Below, in pieces: positions 1 through 9,544 of a DNA stretch of 64,000 nucleotides (its first letter is position 1; every line of letters starts with the position of its first letter). The notes beneath the pieces are model-generated. The model did not search any database. It was not told where the DNA came from and saw only the letters and a list, made by a program, of their open reading frames with translations. The stretch comes from Roseibium sp. MMSF_3412 (GTDB lineage Bacteria > Pseudomonadota > Alphaproteobacteria > Rhizobiales > Stappiaceae). A program made the translations under genes and the position numbers. The stretch is taken from NCBI RefSeq assembly GCF_030733265.1, contig NZ_JASHJI010000013.1, forward strand, positions 62,001-126,000, written 5' to 3'.

Positions 1-241
1 ACACCATTGCGATGTTGCGGTCGGCAGGTTTCACTCCGTTCATGCTCCGGTCGCGAATGGCGATCTCGCCGGATGTGATGTCCTCAAGGCCGGCGATCAT
101 GTTCAGCAGGGTGGACTTGCCGCAACCGGACGGCCCGACCAGAACGAGGAATTCGCCTTCTTCGATCGAGATGTCGGTTTCGTGCAGAACCTGCACCGCT
201 CCGTAAGACTTGGTCGCCTGTTTGATGTCGAGAAAGCCCAT
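1..241 (-). CDS. Sugar ABC transporter ATP-binding protein (N-terminal part, cut by window edge)
   Basis: This is the nucleotide-binding subunit that powers the sugar importer encoded by the next three genes upstream. The visible 80 residues hold an intact Walker A motif, GPSGCGKST, at about residues 36-44, followed by the LLNMIAGLE segment and the PADRNIAMV strand typical of the MalK/UgpC/MsmK class. The ATG at 241-239 lies four bases after the stop of the permease gene, so the two are co-transcribed. Signature motif, Walker B and any C-terminal regulatory domain lie outside the window. Assignment to the carbohydrate (CUT1) ATPases rests on sequence style and on the operon. Confidence 0.93.
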   Translation of the reverse strand, partial: MGFLDIKQATKSYGAVQVLHETDISIEEGEFLVLVGPSGCGKSTLLNMIAGLEDITSGEIAIRDRSMNGVKPADRNIAMV

Positions 242-245
242 TGTC

Positions 246-1118
246 TTATCCTTTAACTGAGCCGGCCATCAGGCCACGGACGAAGTACCGGCCCGCGACG
301 ATGTAGACGAAGAGAGTTGGCAGCGCGGCCATGATCGCGCCTGCGAAATGGACGTTGTATTCCTTCACCCCGGTCGAAGACTGTACCAGGTTGTTCAGCG
401 CAACGGTCATCGGCTGACTGTCGAAATCGGAGAAAGACGCGCCGAACAGGAAGTCGTTCCAGATGTTGGTGAACTGCCAGATGATGCAGACCACGGCGAT
501 CGGTCCGGACGACGGCAGCAGGATGCGCCAGAAGATGCGGAAGAAGCCGGCGCCGTCGATCTGAGCCGCCCGCACCAGTTCGGTCGGGAAGGCGGCGTAA
601 TAGTTCCGGAAGTAAAGCGTCGAGAAGCCGATGCCGTAGACGAAGTGCACGAAGATCAGACCCGGCACGGACCCGGCAAGACCCATCAGGCCCAGCATCC
701 GCGCCATCGGGATAAGCACCATCTGGAAGGGAATGAAGCATCCGAAGAGCAGCAGGCCGAACAGGATGGTCGCGCCGGGGAACGTCCACTTCGTCAGGAC
801 GTAGCCATTGAGCGCGCCGACCATGGTCGACAGGGCAACCGCGGGGACAACCATGATGATGGAGTTGAGGAAATAGGGCCTGAGGCCTGTTGCCTCGACA
901 CCGACCTGGGCGCTCGACCAGGCGCTGAGCCAGGGTGCGAAGGTCCATTCCTGCGGCAATGCCATCATGCCGCCCGCGGTGATCTCGGACAGAGGTTTCA
1001 GCGAGTTCACCACCATCACGTAGAGCGGCAGCAGGTAGTAGATACAGAAGACAGCCAGCAGCGTGTAGAGAACGAAGCGGGCAAGGTTGAAGGAGCTTTT
1101 CGCGTTTGCAGAAGCCAT
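246..1118 (-). CDS. Carbohydrate ABC transporter permease, MalG type
   Basis: This inner-membrane subunit of a CUT1 sugar importer has about six hydrophobic segments and the permease EAA-type loop near residues 185-205 ([20 protein letters not shown]). An upstream in-frame start at 1145 exists, but the ATG at 1118 overlaps the stop of the preceding permease in a TGATG arrangement, which indicates translational coupling, so 1118 is preferred (290 residues). It follows the MalF-type permease and precedes the ATPase. Gene order from the right is binding protein, MalF-type, MalG-type, ATPase. Confidence 0.94.
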   Translation of the reverse strand: MASANAKSSFNLARFVLYTLLAVFCIYYLLPLYVMVVNSLKPLSEITAGGMMALPQEWTFAPWLSAWSSAQVGVEATGLRPYFLNSIIMVVPAVALSTMVGALNGYVLTKWTFPGATILFGLLLFGCFIPFQMVLIPMARMLGLMGLAGSVPGLIFVHFVYGIGFSTLYFRNYYAAFPTELVRAAQIDGAGFFRIFWRILLPSSGPIAVVCIIWQFTNIWNDFLFGASFSDFDSQPMTVALNNLVQSSTGVKEYNVHFAGAIMAALPTLFVYIVAGRYFVRGLMAGSVKG

Positions 1119-2023
1119 CACTTCTTCTCCCTCAGTTCGGACCACAGATAGGGCACGATGATCGCGGCAATCGTCATGAGCATGATCACGGCGGAAGCTG
1201 CACCGATGCCCATCTGGTTTCGCGTAAACGTGTAGGAATACATGAAGGTTGCCGGCAGTTCGGTGGCCGTTCCCGGTCCGCCGCCGGTCAGGGCGATGAC
1301 AAGGTCATAGGACTTGATCGCCATGTGCGCGAGCACCACGAAGGCCGACATGAAGGCCGGACGCAGCTGCGGGATCACGATGCGGCGGTAAAGGGCGAAG
1401 GTGGACGCGCCGTCGATCTGGGCCGCCTTCATCATTTCGCTGTCGATCCCGCGCAGTCCCGCCAGGAACATGGCCATGACGAAACCGGAGGTTTGCCAGA
1501 CGGCGGCTATGACAATCGTATAGATCGCCATGTCGCTGTCCTTGATCCAGTTGAACTCGAACGTTGTCCAGCCCCAGCCGCGCACCACGGCCTCCACCCC
1601 GATGCCGGGATCGAGAAACCATTTCCAGGCAACACCGGTCACGATGAAGCTGAGCGCCATCGGATAGAGATAGACCGTGCGGATGAAGCCTTCCGCGCGG
1701 ATACGCTGATCGAGCAGGATTGCCAGCAGCAATCCGAGCGCGCAGCAGATGACAATGTAGAGGACGCCGAAAATGACGAGGTTCGTGACGGCCGTGTCCC
1801 ACGCCCTGATGCGGAACAGGTTCTCGTAGTTCTTCCAGCCGACCCATCCGAAAGTCGGCAGGATCCGGCTGTCGGTAAAGGACAGGTAGAGCGTGAACAG
1901 GATGAAGCCGTAGACGAAGATCGCAACGATGGCGACGGTCGGGCTCAACACGATTTTGGGTAAAGCGTCACGCAGTCTGTCAACAACGGAACCGCGTGGG
2001 TTCGCCGCTTCAGAAATAGACAT
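1118..2023 (-). CDS. Carbohydrate ABC transporter permease, MalF type
   Basis: The protein has 301 residues with a short cytoplasmic N-terminus (MSISEAANPRG), then six hydrophobic spans and an EAA loop (MMKAAQIDGASTFALYRRIVIP) near residue 200 that contacts the ATPase. It forms the heterodimeric channel with the downstream MalG-type protein. It lies 56 bases downstream of the binding-protein gene, with a strong hairpin in the gap, and overlaps the next gene by one base. Best family match by eye is the glucose/mannose (Gts-like) permeases. The substrate is inferred from the binding protein. Confidence 0.94.
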   Translation of the reverse strand: MSISEAANPRGSVVDRLRDALPKIVLSPTVAIVAIFVYGFILFTLYLSFTDSRILPTFGWVGWKNYENLFRIRAWDTAVTNLVIFGVLYIVICCALGLLLAILLDQRIRAEGFIRTVYLYPMALSFIVTGVAWKWFLDPGIGVEAVVRGWGWTTFEFNWIKDSDMAIYTIVIAAVWQTSGFVMAMFLAGLRGIDSEMMKAAQIDGASTFALYRRIVIPQLRPAFMSAFVVLAHMAIKSYDLVIALTGGGPGTATELPATFMYSYTFTRNQMGIGAASAVIMLMTIAAIIVPYLWSELREKK

Positions 2024-2040
2024 CTCAGGCCCCCAGCTGC

Positions 2041-2070
2041 CGGAAAGCGGTGCGGATGCACCGCTTTCCG
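2041..2070 (-). terminator. Intra-operon hairpin (attenuator or mRNA stabiliser) after the binding-protein gene
   Basis: A perfect 13-bp inverted repeat with a 4-base loop (stem core GGAAAGCGGTGC) fills the gap between the binding-protein stop and the first permease. No long T-run follows on the minus strand. It probably causes partial termination or 3'-end protection that lets the binding protein be made in excess, as is common in ABC operons. Confidence 0.7.
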
Positions 2071-2079
2071 TAGGGTATT

Positions 2080-3324
2080 TTACTTGTTGATTTGAACGGC
2101 GGTCACGAGTTCATCGACAGCGGTCGCGCTGTCGTACTCGCCGTTGAAATGCGCCGTGATCACATCATACATGGCGTTCTTGACCGCAGCCGGGTTGGCG
2201 TGGCCGTGCGCCATGGAGCCGTAAAGATTGCCGCTGTCGGCAGCCTTTTTCAGATCGGCCATGCCCTTCTTGCCGCACGCGTCGAAGGCTTCGTTCGACA
2301 CGTCCGTGCGGGCCGGGACGGAGCCCTTGACCACGTTGAACGCGGACTGGAAGCTCGGTGACAGGATCGCGGTTGCAAGAGCAGCCTGTTCCTTGCCGAC
2401 TTCGGAGCCCTGGGCGAACATTGCGAACTGGTCGGCGTTGAACGTGACCTGGTCCTGCGTGCCCGGGAAACGGAAGCACAGGAAGTCCGCGTCAGGCTGT
2501 TTGCCGGCGTTCAGGAATTCACCCTTGGCCCAGTCACCCATCATCTGGAAGGCAGCATCGCCATTGATGACCATGGCTGTCGCCAGGTTCCAGTCGCGGC
2601 CGGAGAAGTTGTCGTCGACATAAGACCGGATCACGGCCATACGGTCGAAGGTTTCCTTCATCGTGTCGGAGCCGAGGGTTTCCTCGTCAAGGTCGATGAA
2701 TGCCTTCTTGTAGAAGTCCGGACCGCCTGTCGACATTGCAACGGCGTCAAAAACGGTCGCGTCCTGCCAAGGCTGTCCGCCATGTGCGATCGCGGTCTTG
2801 CCGGAGGCCTTCACCTTCTCAAGCGCTGCCACAAACTCGTCCCAAGTGGTGGGAACGGCAATGCCGAGCTCATCGAGAACGGCCTTGTTCGCCCAGACCC
2901 AGTTGGTGGAGTGAACGTTCACCGGTGCGGACACCCATTTGCCGTCATGCTTGGCAAACTGCTGCAGTGCTTCGGGAACAACGTCATCCCAGCCCTCAAG
3001 GCCGGCCTGGATGTTCAGGTCGGCAAGAGCGCCTTCGTTGGCCCAGTCGAGAATGTCAAAGCCGAGCATCTGTACCGCGGTGGGCGGGTTGCCGGATGTG
3101 ACGCGGGCGCGCAGCACGGTCATGGCCTGAGAGCCACCGCCGCCGGCGACCGGCATGTCCTGCCAGCCGATGCCCTGACCTTCAAGATCCTGCTTCAGGA
3201 CGTTCAGCGCAGCGGCTTCGCCGCCGGATGTCCACCAGTGCAGAACTTCAACGTCTTCTGCCTTAACGGCGGTGCTTGCTGCCATAAGAGCGGCGGCCGC
3301 CGTCATCATCGTCAATTTACGCAT
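2080..3324 (-). CDS. Extracellular sugar-binding protein of ABC transporter (glucose/galactose-binding type)
   Basis: This periplasmic receptor delivers a sugar to the permeases. A Sec signal peptide covers about residues 1-22 (ending STAVKA). The mature start [18 protein letters not shown] and the segments [35 protein letters not shown] and [14 protein letters not shown] are characteristic of the group that includes Thermus glucose/galactose-binding protein and Pseudomonas GtsA. Length (414) is normal. The ATG has an excellent ribosome site (GGGAGG, about 7 bases upstream). It heads the transporter operon and is divergent from the LacI regulator; an operator-like palindrome overlaps its promoter. 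Confidence 0.93.
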   Translation of the reverse strand: MRKLTMMTAAAALMAASTAVKAEDVEVLHWWTSGGEAAALNVLKQDLEGQGIGWQDMPVAGGGGSQAMTVLRARVTSGNPPTAVQMLGFDILDWANEGALADLNIQAGLEGWDDVVPEALQQFAKHDGKWVSAPVNVHSTNWVWANKAVLDELGIAVPTTWDEFVAALEKVKASGKTAIAHGGQPWQDATVFDAVAMSTGGPDFYKKAFIDLDEETLGSDTMKETFDRMAVIRSYVDDNFSGRDWNLATAMVINGDAAFQMMGDWAKGEFLNAGKQPDADFLCFRFPGTQDQVTFNADQFAMFAQGSEVGKEQAALATAILSPSFQSAFNVVKGSVPARTDVSNEAFDACGKKGMADLKKAADSGNLYGSMAHGHANPAAVKNAMYDVITAHFNGEYDSATAVDELVTAVQINK

Positions 3325-3397
3325 GGATTTCCTCCCTTTACGTGCCTGTCGTCGTCAAGAGCGCCGAACATTCGCGCTCGCTCGTCACGCAACGCCT

Positions 3398-3428
3398 ATT
3401 GTAACGTTGCAAACCCTGTGAATGTCAA
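3398..3428 (-). promoter_or_regulatory. Promoter of the sugar ABC operon with LacI-type operator
   Basis: Read on the minus strand, TTGACA (3428-3423) and TACAAT (3403-3398) form a plausible sigma70 promoter, although the 19-base spacer is long. The near-palindrome TTGTAACGTTGCAA (3399-3412, one mismatched pair) overlaps the -10 element. It matches the LacI-family pattern with a central CG, and a LacI gene starts 170 bp away on the opposite strand. Confidence 0.6.
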
Positions 3429-3522
3429 TCTTTAAATCTTTTCTCTTTGGGAATAAATTTTTTGTTTTTTTACATGCATTTAATTGGAAACTTGTGATTT
3501 TGCGTTGCAGCATCTTTCTTTG

Positions 3523-3536
3523 TTGCAACGTTTTAA
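3523..3536. promoter_or_regulatory. Second LacI-type operator-like site, upstream of the LacI gene
   Basis: TTGCAACGTTTTAA keeps one perfect half-site (TTGCAAC) and the central CG of the site at 3399-3412, but the right half is degenerate. It lies 62 bp before the regulator's ATG, so it may serve autoregulation or looping with the first site. Confidence 0.45.
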
Positions 3537-3597
3537 ATTCCCTGATTAGACTTGTCGAACCGTATGAGCTACAAGCCTCTGGTTGAGGGGAACGGGC

Positions 3598-4647
3598 ATG
3601 TCGCAGAAAAACGCTGGAACAACGATGGACGGTGCCGCGGACGCGCACACGCGCCCGACGTTGCGTACGGTAGCGGCCGAAGCGGGTGTTGCCGTGACAA
3701 CGGTCTCGCGCGCGCTCGCCGATGATCCCAGGATTGCAGAGACCACCCGGAAGCGTATTTCCGAGATTGCCGACAAACTCGGCTATGTACCGAACCGGGC
3801 CGCCCAGAGACTGCGCACGGGGCGCACCAAGGTCATCAGCCTCCTGCTCAATCCGAGACACGAGTTCCTGAGCTTTACCTCCGAATTTCTCGGCGGCATG
3901 TATGAAGGGCTCAACGGCACGGGCTACTCGATCAACATCACCGCCGATAGCCTGGGTGACGACCGGCTTGAAACCATCCGCAACATCCGCCGGCACTCCC
4001 TGGCCGATGCGATCGTGTTCACCAGAACCGAGTGTTTCGACGACCGCGCCCGCTACCTGCTTGAACACGATTTTCCGTTCGTCACCCACGGGCGCACCGA
4101 CTTCATGACGCCGCATCCCTTTGTCGATTTCGACAATGAGGCCTTCGTGCGCATGGCGATCGCGCGTCTCGTTGAAAAAGGGCGCAAGCATATCTGCATC
4201 GTCATGCCGAATGAGAAATACACGTTCGGACAGCATCTGCGCTTTGGTGCGCGGCAGGCTGCGACCGACCACGGCATGAAGCTGACGATCCCGGCGGAGG
4301 TCGACCTGGACAGCGAGCCCGACGACATCGCCGCGACCCTGCGCAGCCTGCACGCCGGCCCGGATGCACCGGACGGTTATGTCTGCGTCGGTGAGGTCAG
4401 CGCGCTGATCACGCTTGCCTTTCTCAATGACATGGGACTGGCAGAGGGGCAGGATGTCGACGTTGTCGCCAAGCGGGCGTCGCCGATCTCCAACCATTTT
4501 CGGCCGCGTATCGAAACGATCGACGAAGACCTGCGTGCAACGGGAAGGGCTATGGCCAAGGTTCTTCTCGACCGTATTTCCGGCGCGCCGGTCGAAGACC
4601 TGCAGGTTCTGCTGCAGCCCGAGGGACCTTTCTCGATTTCGAGATAG
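3598..4647 (+). CDS. LacI-family transcriptional regulator of the sugar uptake/catabolic genes
   Basis: The protein is a 349-residue repressor-type regulator. The N-terminal HTH (about residues 18-40, LRTVAAEAGVAVTTVSRAL) and hinge (YVPNRAAQRLRTGRTKVISLLL) precede a periplasmic-binding-protein-like effector domain. A TTG at 3583 is also in frame, but the ATG at 3598 has GAGGGG just upstream and is preferred. The gene sits between a divergent sugar ABC operon and a convergent catabolic operon (stop codons 5 bp apart). Palindromes of the TTGNAACGTT type at both operon promoters make it the likely local regulator. The effector is unknown. Confidence 0.93.
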   Translation: MSQKNAGTTMDGAADAHTRPTLRTVAAEAGVAVTTVSRALADDPRIAETTRKRISEIADKLGYVPNRAAQRLRTGRTKVISLLLNPRHEFLSFTSEFLGGMYEGLNGTGYSINITADSLGDDRLETIRNIRRHSLADAIVFTRTECFDDRARYLLEHDFPFVTHGRTDFMTPHPFVDFDNEAFVRMAIARLVEKGRKHICIVMPNEKYTFGQHLRFGARQAATDHGMKLTIPAEVDLDSEPDDIAATLRSLHAGPDAPDGYVCVGEVSALITLAFLNDMGLAEGQDVDVVAKRASPISNHFRPRIETIDEDLRATGRAMAKVLLDRISGAPVEDLQVLLQPEGPFSISR

Positions 4648-4652
4648 GGCCG

Positions 4653-6176
4653 TCATGCGGGCACCCACGGATCGCGAGACCTGCCGATCTTCATGGTGAC
4701 CGTCTTCGCTTCCAGGAACTCGTCGAGGCCGTATTTGCCAAGTTCACGTCCCTGTCCGCTTTCCTTGTAGCCGCCGAAGGGAAGCTCCGCGAAGCCGTCC
4801 ATCCACGTGTTCGTCCAGATGGTCCCGGCATTTGCACGGCGGGCGAACTCCAGACATGTGTGAACGTTTTCGCTCCATACGCCGGCGGACAGACCGTAAT
4901 CGGCATCGTTCACAAGTTCGATCGCCTCATCGAGCGTGCGGAACGTCAGCACAGAAAGGACCGGGCCGAAGACTTCCTCGCGCGCGATGGCCATGGAACT
5001 GGCCACATTCGTGACGATCGTCGGCTGGTAGAACTGGCCGTTCAGGCCCGGTACATCGAGCGCGCCGCCACCGAGCGGCACGTCAGCGCCGGCTGTCCTG
5101 GCGTCCTGAACATAGGTGTCGATCTTTTTCTGATGCTCAGGGGTTATGATCGCACCGACCTTGGTCGACGGGTCCAGCGGATCGCCGAACGGAACCTTGC
5201 GCGACAGCGCGATCGTCCGCGCCACGAACGCGTCAGCGATGTCCTCGTGCACAATGATGCGGGAGCCGGAATTGCAGCATTCACCTGCATTGAAGTAAAC
5301 GCCGAACGCGACCGCGTCTGCGGCGTTTTCAAGATCGGCATCGGGAAAGATCACCTGCGGGTTCTTGCCGCCGAGTTCAAGGGACACTTTCTTCAACGTG
5401 CCGGCCGCAGCCCTGACAATGGCCTTGCCGACACCTGTCGATCCGGTGAAGGTGACAATGTCGACGCGCCTGTCCTGGGTCATCGCCGTTCCGACCGGAT
5501 CGCCGTACCCGAGAACGATATTCACCACACCGGCGGGAATACCGGCTTCAAGCAGCAGTTCACCCATGATGACGGTCGTTGCCGGTGTCATCTCGGAGGG
5601 CTTGATTACCGCCGTGCAGCCCGCTGCGAGTGCGAAGGGAAGCTTCTGGGAGACGATCAGAAACGGAAAATTCCAGGGCGTGATGATGGAAACCACACCG
5701 ATGGGTTCCTTGAGCACCAGGCCGAGATAATCGCTTCCGAGCGAGTTGTGGCTTTCGCCATGCATTGTTCGTGCAAGCGAGGCGGCAAAGCGCCAGATGT
5801 CCGCCGCGCCCTCGATCTCGGCTTTCGCCTGGCTGATCGGCTTGCCGGATTCCAGCGTTTCCATGAGAGCGATCCGCTCTCTCTCGCGATCGATCAGGTC
5901 CGCGACTTTCAGCAGAAGCGTCGCGCGGTCCTTGCCGCTCGTGCGTGACCAGCGTCCCTTGTCGAAGGCCAGCCGCGCCGCGGCGATCGCGGCGTCCGCG
6001 TCAGCCTTGCCGCCCTTGCTGGCGATTGTCACAACGGACCCGTGCGACGGAGATGTCCTTTCGAAAGTCGCCGCATCCGTGCTGACACGCCAGGCACCGT
6101 CGATCAGGTGGCGGGCGACGAAAGGCTCGGCTGGAATCTTTGCTTCGCTGATGGAGACGACGTTCAGATCAGTCAT
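4653..6176 (-). CDS. NAD(P)-dependent aldehyde dehydrogenase
   Basis: This is a full-length (507 residue) class I/II-type aldehyde dehydrogenase that oxidises an aldehyde to an acid. Visible features are the TPWNFPF and KPSEMTP cofactor segments, FTGSTGVGK, the general base Glu267 in LELGGK, and the nucleophile Cys301 in NAGECCNSGSR. The closest style is the betaine-/aminobutyraldehyde-dehydrogenase branch, but substrate cannot be read from sequence. It is the last gene of a four-gene operon, starting two bases after the enoyl-CoA hydratase stop. Placed with a CoA-transferase and a hydratase, it may oxidise a carbonyl intermediate to an acid later activated to a CoA ester. Confidence 0.92.
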   Translation of the reverse strand: MTDLNVVSISEAKIPAEPFVARHLIDGAWRVSTDAATFERTSPSHGSVVTIASKGGKADADAAIAAARLAFDKGRWSRTSGKDRATLLLKVADLIDRERERIALMETLESGKPISQAKAEIEGAADIWRFAASLARTMHGESHNSLGSDYLGLVLKEPIGVVSIITPWNFPFLIVSQKLPFALAAGCTAVIKPSEMTPATTVIMGELLLEAGIPAGVVNIVLGYGDPVGTAMTQDRRVDIVTFTGSTGVGKAIVRAAAGTLKKVSLELGGKNPQVIFPDADLENAADAVAFGVYFNAGECCNSGSRIIVHEDIADAFVARTIALSRKVPFGDPLDPSTKVGAIITPEHQKKIDTYVQDARTAGADVPLGGGALDVPGLNGQFYQPTIVTNVASSMAIAREEVFGPVLSVLTFRTLDEAIELVNDADYGLSAGVWSENVHTCLEFARRANAGTIWTNTWMDGFAELPFGGYKESGQGRELGKYGLDEFLEAKTVTMKIGRSRDPWVPA

Positions 6177-6178
6177 TT

Positions 6179-6946
6179 CTATTTCCCAGGAAAATCCGGT
6201 TTGCGTTTTTCACGGAAGGCGGTGACGCCTTCTTCGCGGTCTGCCGTCGGGCCGATCATGCCGGCACCAAGCGCTTCGATCATCGCGCTGCGGTCTTCTC
6301 CGGCAGCCGCGTGGATCATGTATTTGGCAACTTCAATTGCGCACGGGGACTTGGTTGCCAAAGCCTCCGCCAGCTCGAAGGCCTTGGCACGCGGGTCGTC
6401 GGCCAGCTCTGCGGCAAAGCCAAGAGCGTGGGCGCGCTCGGCGGAAATCCGCCGGCCAAACAAGGCCATTTCCTTCACAACCGGTTCACCCAGAAGGCGG
6501 ATCAGGCGCTGCGTCCCCGACCAGCCCGGTACGATCCCGACGGACGCCTCGGGAAGGGCCAGGGTTGCCTTGGGCGCCATGACGCGGATATCGGCGGTCG
6601 CGGCGAACTCCAGCCCGCCGCCGAAGGCTTGCCCGCCTATGGCAGCAACCGTCGGCTTGGAGAGGCGGGCAACGCGATCGAACAGCCGATGACCTTCGCG
6701 CACCCAGTGCCGGGCAAAGTCCCATGGGCCGAGTTCCGACCAGGCAATGATATCCGCGCCCGCGCAAAAGGCCTTTGCGTCCTCTGCGCTGATGACGACC
6801 GCCCGAATGGCCGGGTCTTTCTCGATCATTGCGCAATGAGGCTCGATCGCCGCCAGCATGTCGGTGGTGAAGGCGTTGAGCTTTGCCGGATTGTCCAGCC
6901 TGATTTCAGCAATCGGACCGTCGACGATGAGATGAAGCGCGCTCAC
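6179..6946 (-). CDS. Enoyl-CoA hydratase/isomerase family protein
   Basis: The product is a 255-residue crotonase-fold protein. The oxyanion-hole segment AFCAGADI, the catalytic Glu113 (GGGLEFAATADIRV) and second Glu133 (ALPEASVGIVPGWSG) are all present, so hydratase activity is plausible. Start is GTG at 6946, overlapping the CoA-transferase stop as GTGA, which shows tight coupling. In this operon it would act on the CoA thioester made by the upstream transferase. An isomerase or lyase role cannot be excluded. Confidence 0.93.
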   Translation of the reverse strand: MSALHLIVDGPIAEIRLDNPAKLNAFTTDMLAAIEPHCAMIEKDPAIRAVVISAEDAKAFCAGADIIAWSELGPWDFARHWVREGHRLFDRVARLSKPTVAAIGGQAFGGGLEFAATADIRVMAPKATLALPEASVGIVPGWSGTQRLIRLLGEPVVKEMALFGRRISAERAHALGFAAELADDPRAKAFELAEALATKSPCAIEVAKYMIHAAAGEDRSAMIEALGAGMIGPTADREEGVTAFREKRKPDFPGK

Positions 6947-8517
6947 AGGTGCAGCTCCATCGCTTCACGCCGCAACAGCGCTTTCGGCATTTCCTTGAGG
7001 TCGTTTGCGAGCCGGACCCGGCCCGAGGAAGCGTCGACGATGTCACGCTGCGGGTCGATGCCAGGCATGATCTCGGTTGCCAGCAGTCCGCTCTCGGTCA
7101 GCTGGATGACGCAGCGCTCGGTGACATAAAGAACCTCTTGCCCGAGTTCCCGTGCGCGGCGGCCGGAGAAGGTGACGTGCTCGACCTCATCCACCATCTT
7201 GGTGAATTTGCCCGGAGACTTCACGGTCAGCCGGTCGTCGGACAAGTCAAGGTCGGCACCGGCTTCAAAGAGACCGGAGAAAACGATCTTCCCGGCATTT
7301 GCGGTGATGTCGACAAAACCGCCGCATCCGGCCGTGAGGTAAGGTTTCTTGCCGAGCTTGGAAACGTTGACATTGCCGTCCAGGTCGATTTCCAGGAAGG
7401 ACAGGAAGGAGACGTCGAAGCCGCCGCCCTGAAAATATGTGAACTGTTGCGGGGAGGGCATGTAGGCATCGGCGTTGGAGGCGCAGCCGAAAGCAAAGCC
7501 CGTCAGCGGCATGCCGCCTGTCGCTCCCTGCTCAATCGCCCAGGTGACCGCCTGTTCCTGTCCGGCCTCCAGAAGAACGCGCGGGACCATGGCGGAAATG
7601 CCGAAGCCGAGATTGGCGGTCTGACCCCTGCTCAGTTCCATGGCTGCGCGTCTTGCAACGACTTTCTCAATGCCGTGCTCTGCCAGGGAAAAGCTCGACC
7701 ACGGGCGCATGATCTCGCCGGAGATTGCCGGATCATAGTCGGTCTCGGTGGTCTGGCGCTGGTCCGGGTCCACGACCACGAGGTCGACCAGGTGTCCGGG
7801 CACACGGACGTCATGCGGCCGCAGGGAACCGGACGCGGTCACACGCTTGACCTGCGCAATGACGAGGCCGCCATGGTTGCGCGCGGCTATCGCCTGTTCC
7901 AGCCCGCCGAGATAGGCCCCCTCGTGCTCATAGGTGAGATTGCCGCGCTCGTCAGCCGTGGTCGCCCGGATGATGGCGACATCGGGAACAATGTTGGGGA
8001 AGTGTAGCCAGGTCTCGCCGCCAAATTCAATTCTAGAAACGATCGGCTTTCCGGCCGCGACGTCGTTCATGGCGCAGCCCTGGCGGATCGGGTCGACGAA
8101 CGTGTCGAGCCCGACCTTGGTCATGACGCCCGGACGGCGTGCGGCCACGTCCCGGTGCATGTCGAACAGGATGCCGGAGGGAACGTTGTAGGCAGCGACC
8201 CGGTTGTCGACCAGCATCTGCCAGATGTCCGGCATGGGAAGAGAAGAGGGGCCAGAGGGATAGGAGCCCGCGATGATCGTCGACAGAAGGCCGTCTCTGG
8301 CGATGTGGTCGATCCCCTTGATCCCGTACATGTCACCGGCAGCAATCGGGTGGATCGTCGTCAGGTTCCTCGGGTGCCCCTCCGCCGCGAACCTCTCGCC
8401 AATGGCTTGAAGAACTTTGTCGGGGCACCCGAGGCCGGAGGAAGAGGAAACCGTGACCACGGCATTGTCGGCGATTTGCGCGACAGCTTCTTCAACAGGG
8501 ACAATCTTGGATGACAT
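6943..8517 (-). CDS. Acyl-CoA:acetate/3-ketoacid CoA-transferase (YdiF-like, fused alpha and beta halves)
   Basis: This 524-residue family I CoA-transferase carries both subunits in one chain. The probable catalytic glutamate is Glu329 in AIEQGATGGMP, matching the E-x-G-x-x-GG motif of E. coli YdiF. It moves CoA from a donor such as acetyl-CoA to a carboxylic acid. It starts three bases after the oxidoreductase stop and overlaps the hydratase start. Its presence next to a sugar transporter and a Gfo/Idh dehydrogenase is unusual and points to a pathway in which a sugar-derived or side-chain acid is activated and hydrated as a CoA ester. Confidence 0.93.
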   Translation of the reverse strand: MSSKIVPVEEAVAQIADNAVVTVSSSSGLGCPDKVLQAIGERFAAEGHPRNLTTIHPIAAGDMYGIKGIDHIARDGLLSTIIAGSYPSGPSSLPMPDIWQMLVDNRVAAYNVPSGILFDMHRDVAARRPGVMTKVGLDTFVDPIRQGCAMNDVAAGKPIVSRIEFGGETWLHFPNIVPDVAIIRATTADERGNLTYEHEGAYLGGLEQAIAARNHGGLVIAQVKRVTASGSLRPHDVRVPGHLVDLVVVDPDQRQTTETDYDPAISGEIMRPWSSFSLAEHGIEKVVARRAAMELSRGQTANLGFGISAMVPRVLLEAGQEQAVTWAIEQGATGGMPLTGFAFGCASNADAYMPSPQQFTYFQGGGFDVSFLSFLEIDLDGNVNVSKLGKKPYLTAGCGGFVDITANAGKIVFSGLFEAGADLDLSDDRLTVKSPGKFTKMVDEVEHVTFSGRRARELGQEVLYVTERCVIQLTESGLLATEIMPGIDPQRDIVDASSGRVRLANDLKEMPKALLRREAMELHL

Positions 8518-8520
8518 GGG

Positions 8521-9522
8521 TCAGAACCCTCCGTAGTCGACGCGTTCGGTCTTGCCGCTCCGTGCGGCCAGGCGAACGGCATGGGCAACGGCCAGGGACT
8601 TGATGCCATCGACGCCGTCAGCAGACGGCGCGCCGTTTCCGCGGGCAGCATCGGTGAAGAGGCCGAGCGCGCGGTGATAGAGATTGTGGGTCTGGAACGG
8701 GATTTCGCGTTCGCCGCTGCCGTCAACGAGCCTGATCTCGCCAATCGGCTGTTGGGTCATGACGTTGCGCGCAAAGATCGACCCTTCGGTGCCGTGAAAC
8801 TCAATGCCGGTGCCGGCGAACCCGTGGGTGAAGCTTTCGTGGGTCTGTACCATGGCGCCTGAGGGCATGGACCAGACAGACATGACGCTGTCTTCAACGC
8901 CTTCGCCCATTCCGGACGTGCCGGCTTTGGCCACCACGTCGACCGGGTCCTCTGAAAGGTGGAAGCGGATCGTATCGGCATCATGCACAACGATGTCCGG
9001 GATGACGCCACCGCCTGCGGCCGCATCGTTGATGCGCCAGCCGCGCAGGTGCTCGGGCAAATTGACCGCATGGAAGACGCGCGCGCTCAGAACCCTGCCG
9101 ATCCGGCCGGAAGAGATCAGGTCCCTTATGGCGAGGTGCGAGCCGGCATTGCGCAGGTGGTGGTTTGTCGCGAACACAACGCCCTTGTCACGCGCTGCCT
9201 TCACCATCTCGACTGCATCTTCAAGCGTCATCGCCAGTGGTTTTTCGCACAGGACGTGCTTGCCTGCGGCAATCGCCGCCATCGCCTGCGGATGGTGTTT
9301 TTCGTTCGTGGTGGAGATGTAGACGGCGTCGACCGTTTCATCCGCCAACTGCGCGTCCAGATCGGTGAAGCTTTCCGGAATGGCATTTTCCTGTGCGAAG
9401 GAAGCGCCTCTTTCCGCGTTCGAGCTCAGAACCGAGAGGATCTCGGCCCCGTCCTGGGTACGGATCGCATCAATGACATATCCGGATGCAATTCGGCTCG
9501 CACCGATCAGGGCCCAACGCAT
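8521..9522 (-). CDS. Gfo/Idh/MocA-family NAD(P)-dependent oxidoreductase
   Basis: This is a 333-residue two-domain dehydrogenase. The N-terminal Rossmann motif is ALIGASRIA and the conserved EKP signature appears in HVLCEKPLAM near residue 95; the C-terminal half is the usual open beta-sheet domain. Family members oxidise or epimerise sugars, inositols and related polyols. It is the first gene of the catabolic operon. The ATG at 9522 has GGGAGG five bases upstream. Directly upstream is a strong promoter with two identical operators. Substrate is unknown; the nearby sugar transporter makes a carbohydrate derivative likely. Confidence 0.92.
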   Translation of the reverse strand: MRWALIGASRIASGYVIDAIRTQDGAEILSVLSSNAERGASFAQENAIPESFTDLDAQLADETVDAVYISTTNEKHHPQAMAAIAAGKHVLCEKPLAMTLEDAVEMVKAARDKGVVFATNHHLRNAGSHLAIRDLISSGRIGRVLSARVFHAVNLPEHLRGWRINDAAAGGGVIPDIVVHDADTIRFHLSEDPVDVVAKAGTSGMGEGVEDSVMSVWSMPSGAMVQTHESFTHGFAGTGIEFHGTEGSIFARNVMTQQPIGEIRLVDGSGEREIPFQTHNLYHRALGLFTDAARGNGAPSADGVDGIKSLAVAHAVRLAARSGKTERVDYGGF

Positions 9523-9544
9523 TCATACCTCCCGAGAGATTAAT

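Noticed and set aside
3385-4668. Minus-strand open frame of 427 codons over the LacI gene
   Set aside because: Its translation has no domain features, and the plus strand encodes a complete LacI protein with HTH and effector domain.
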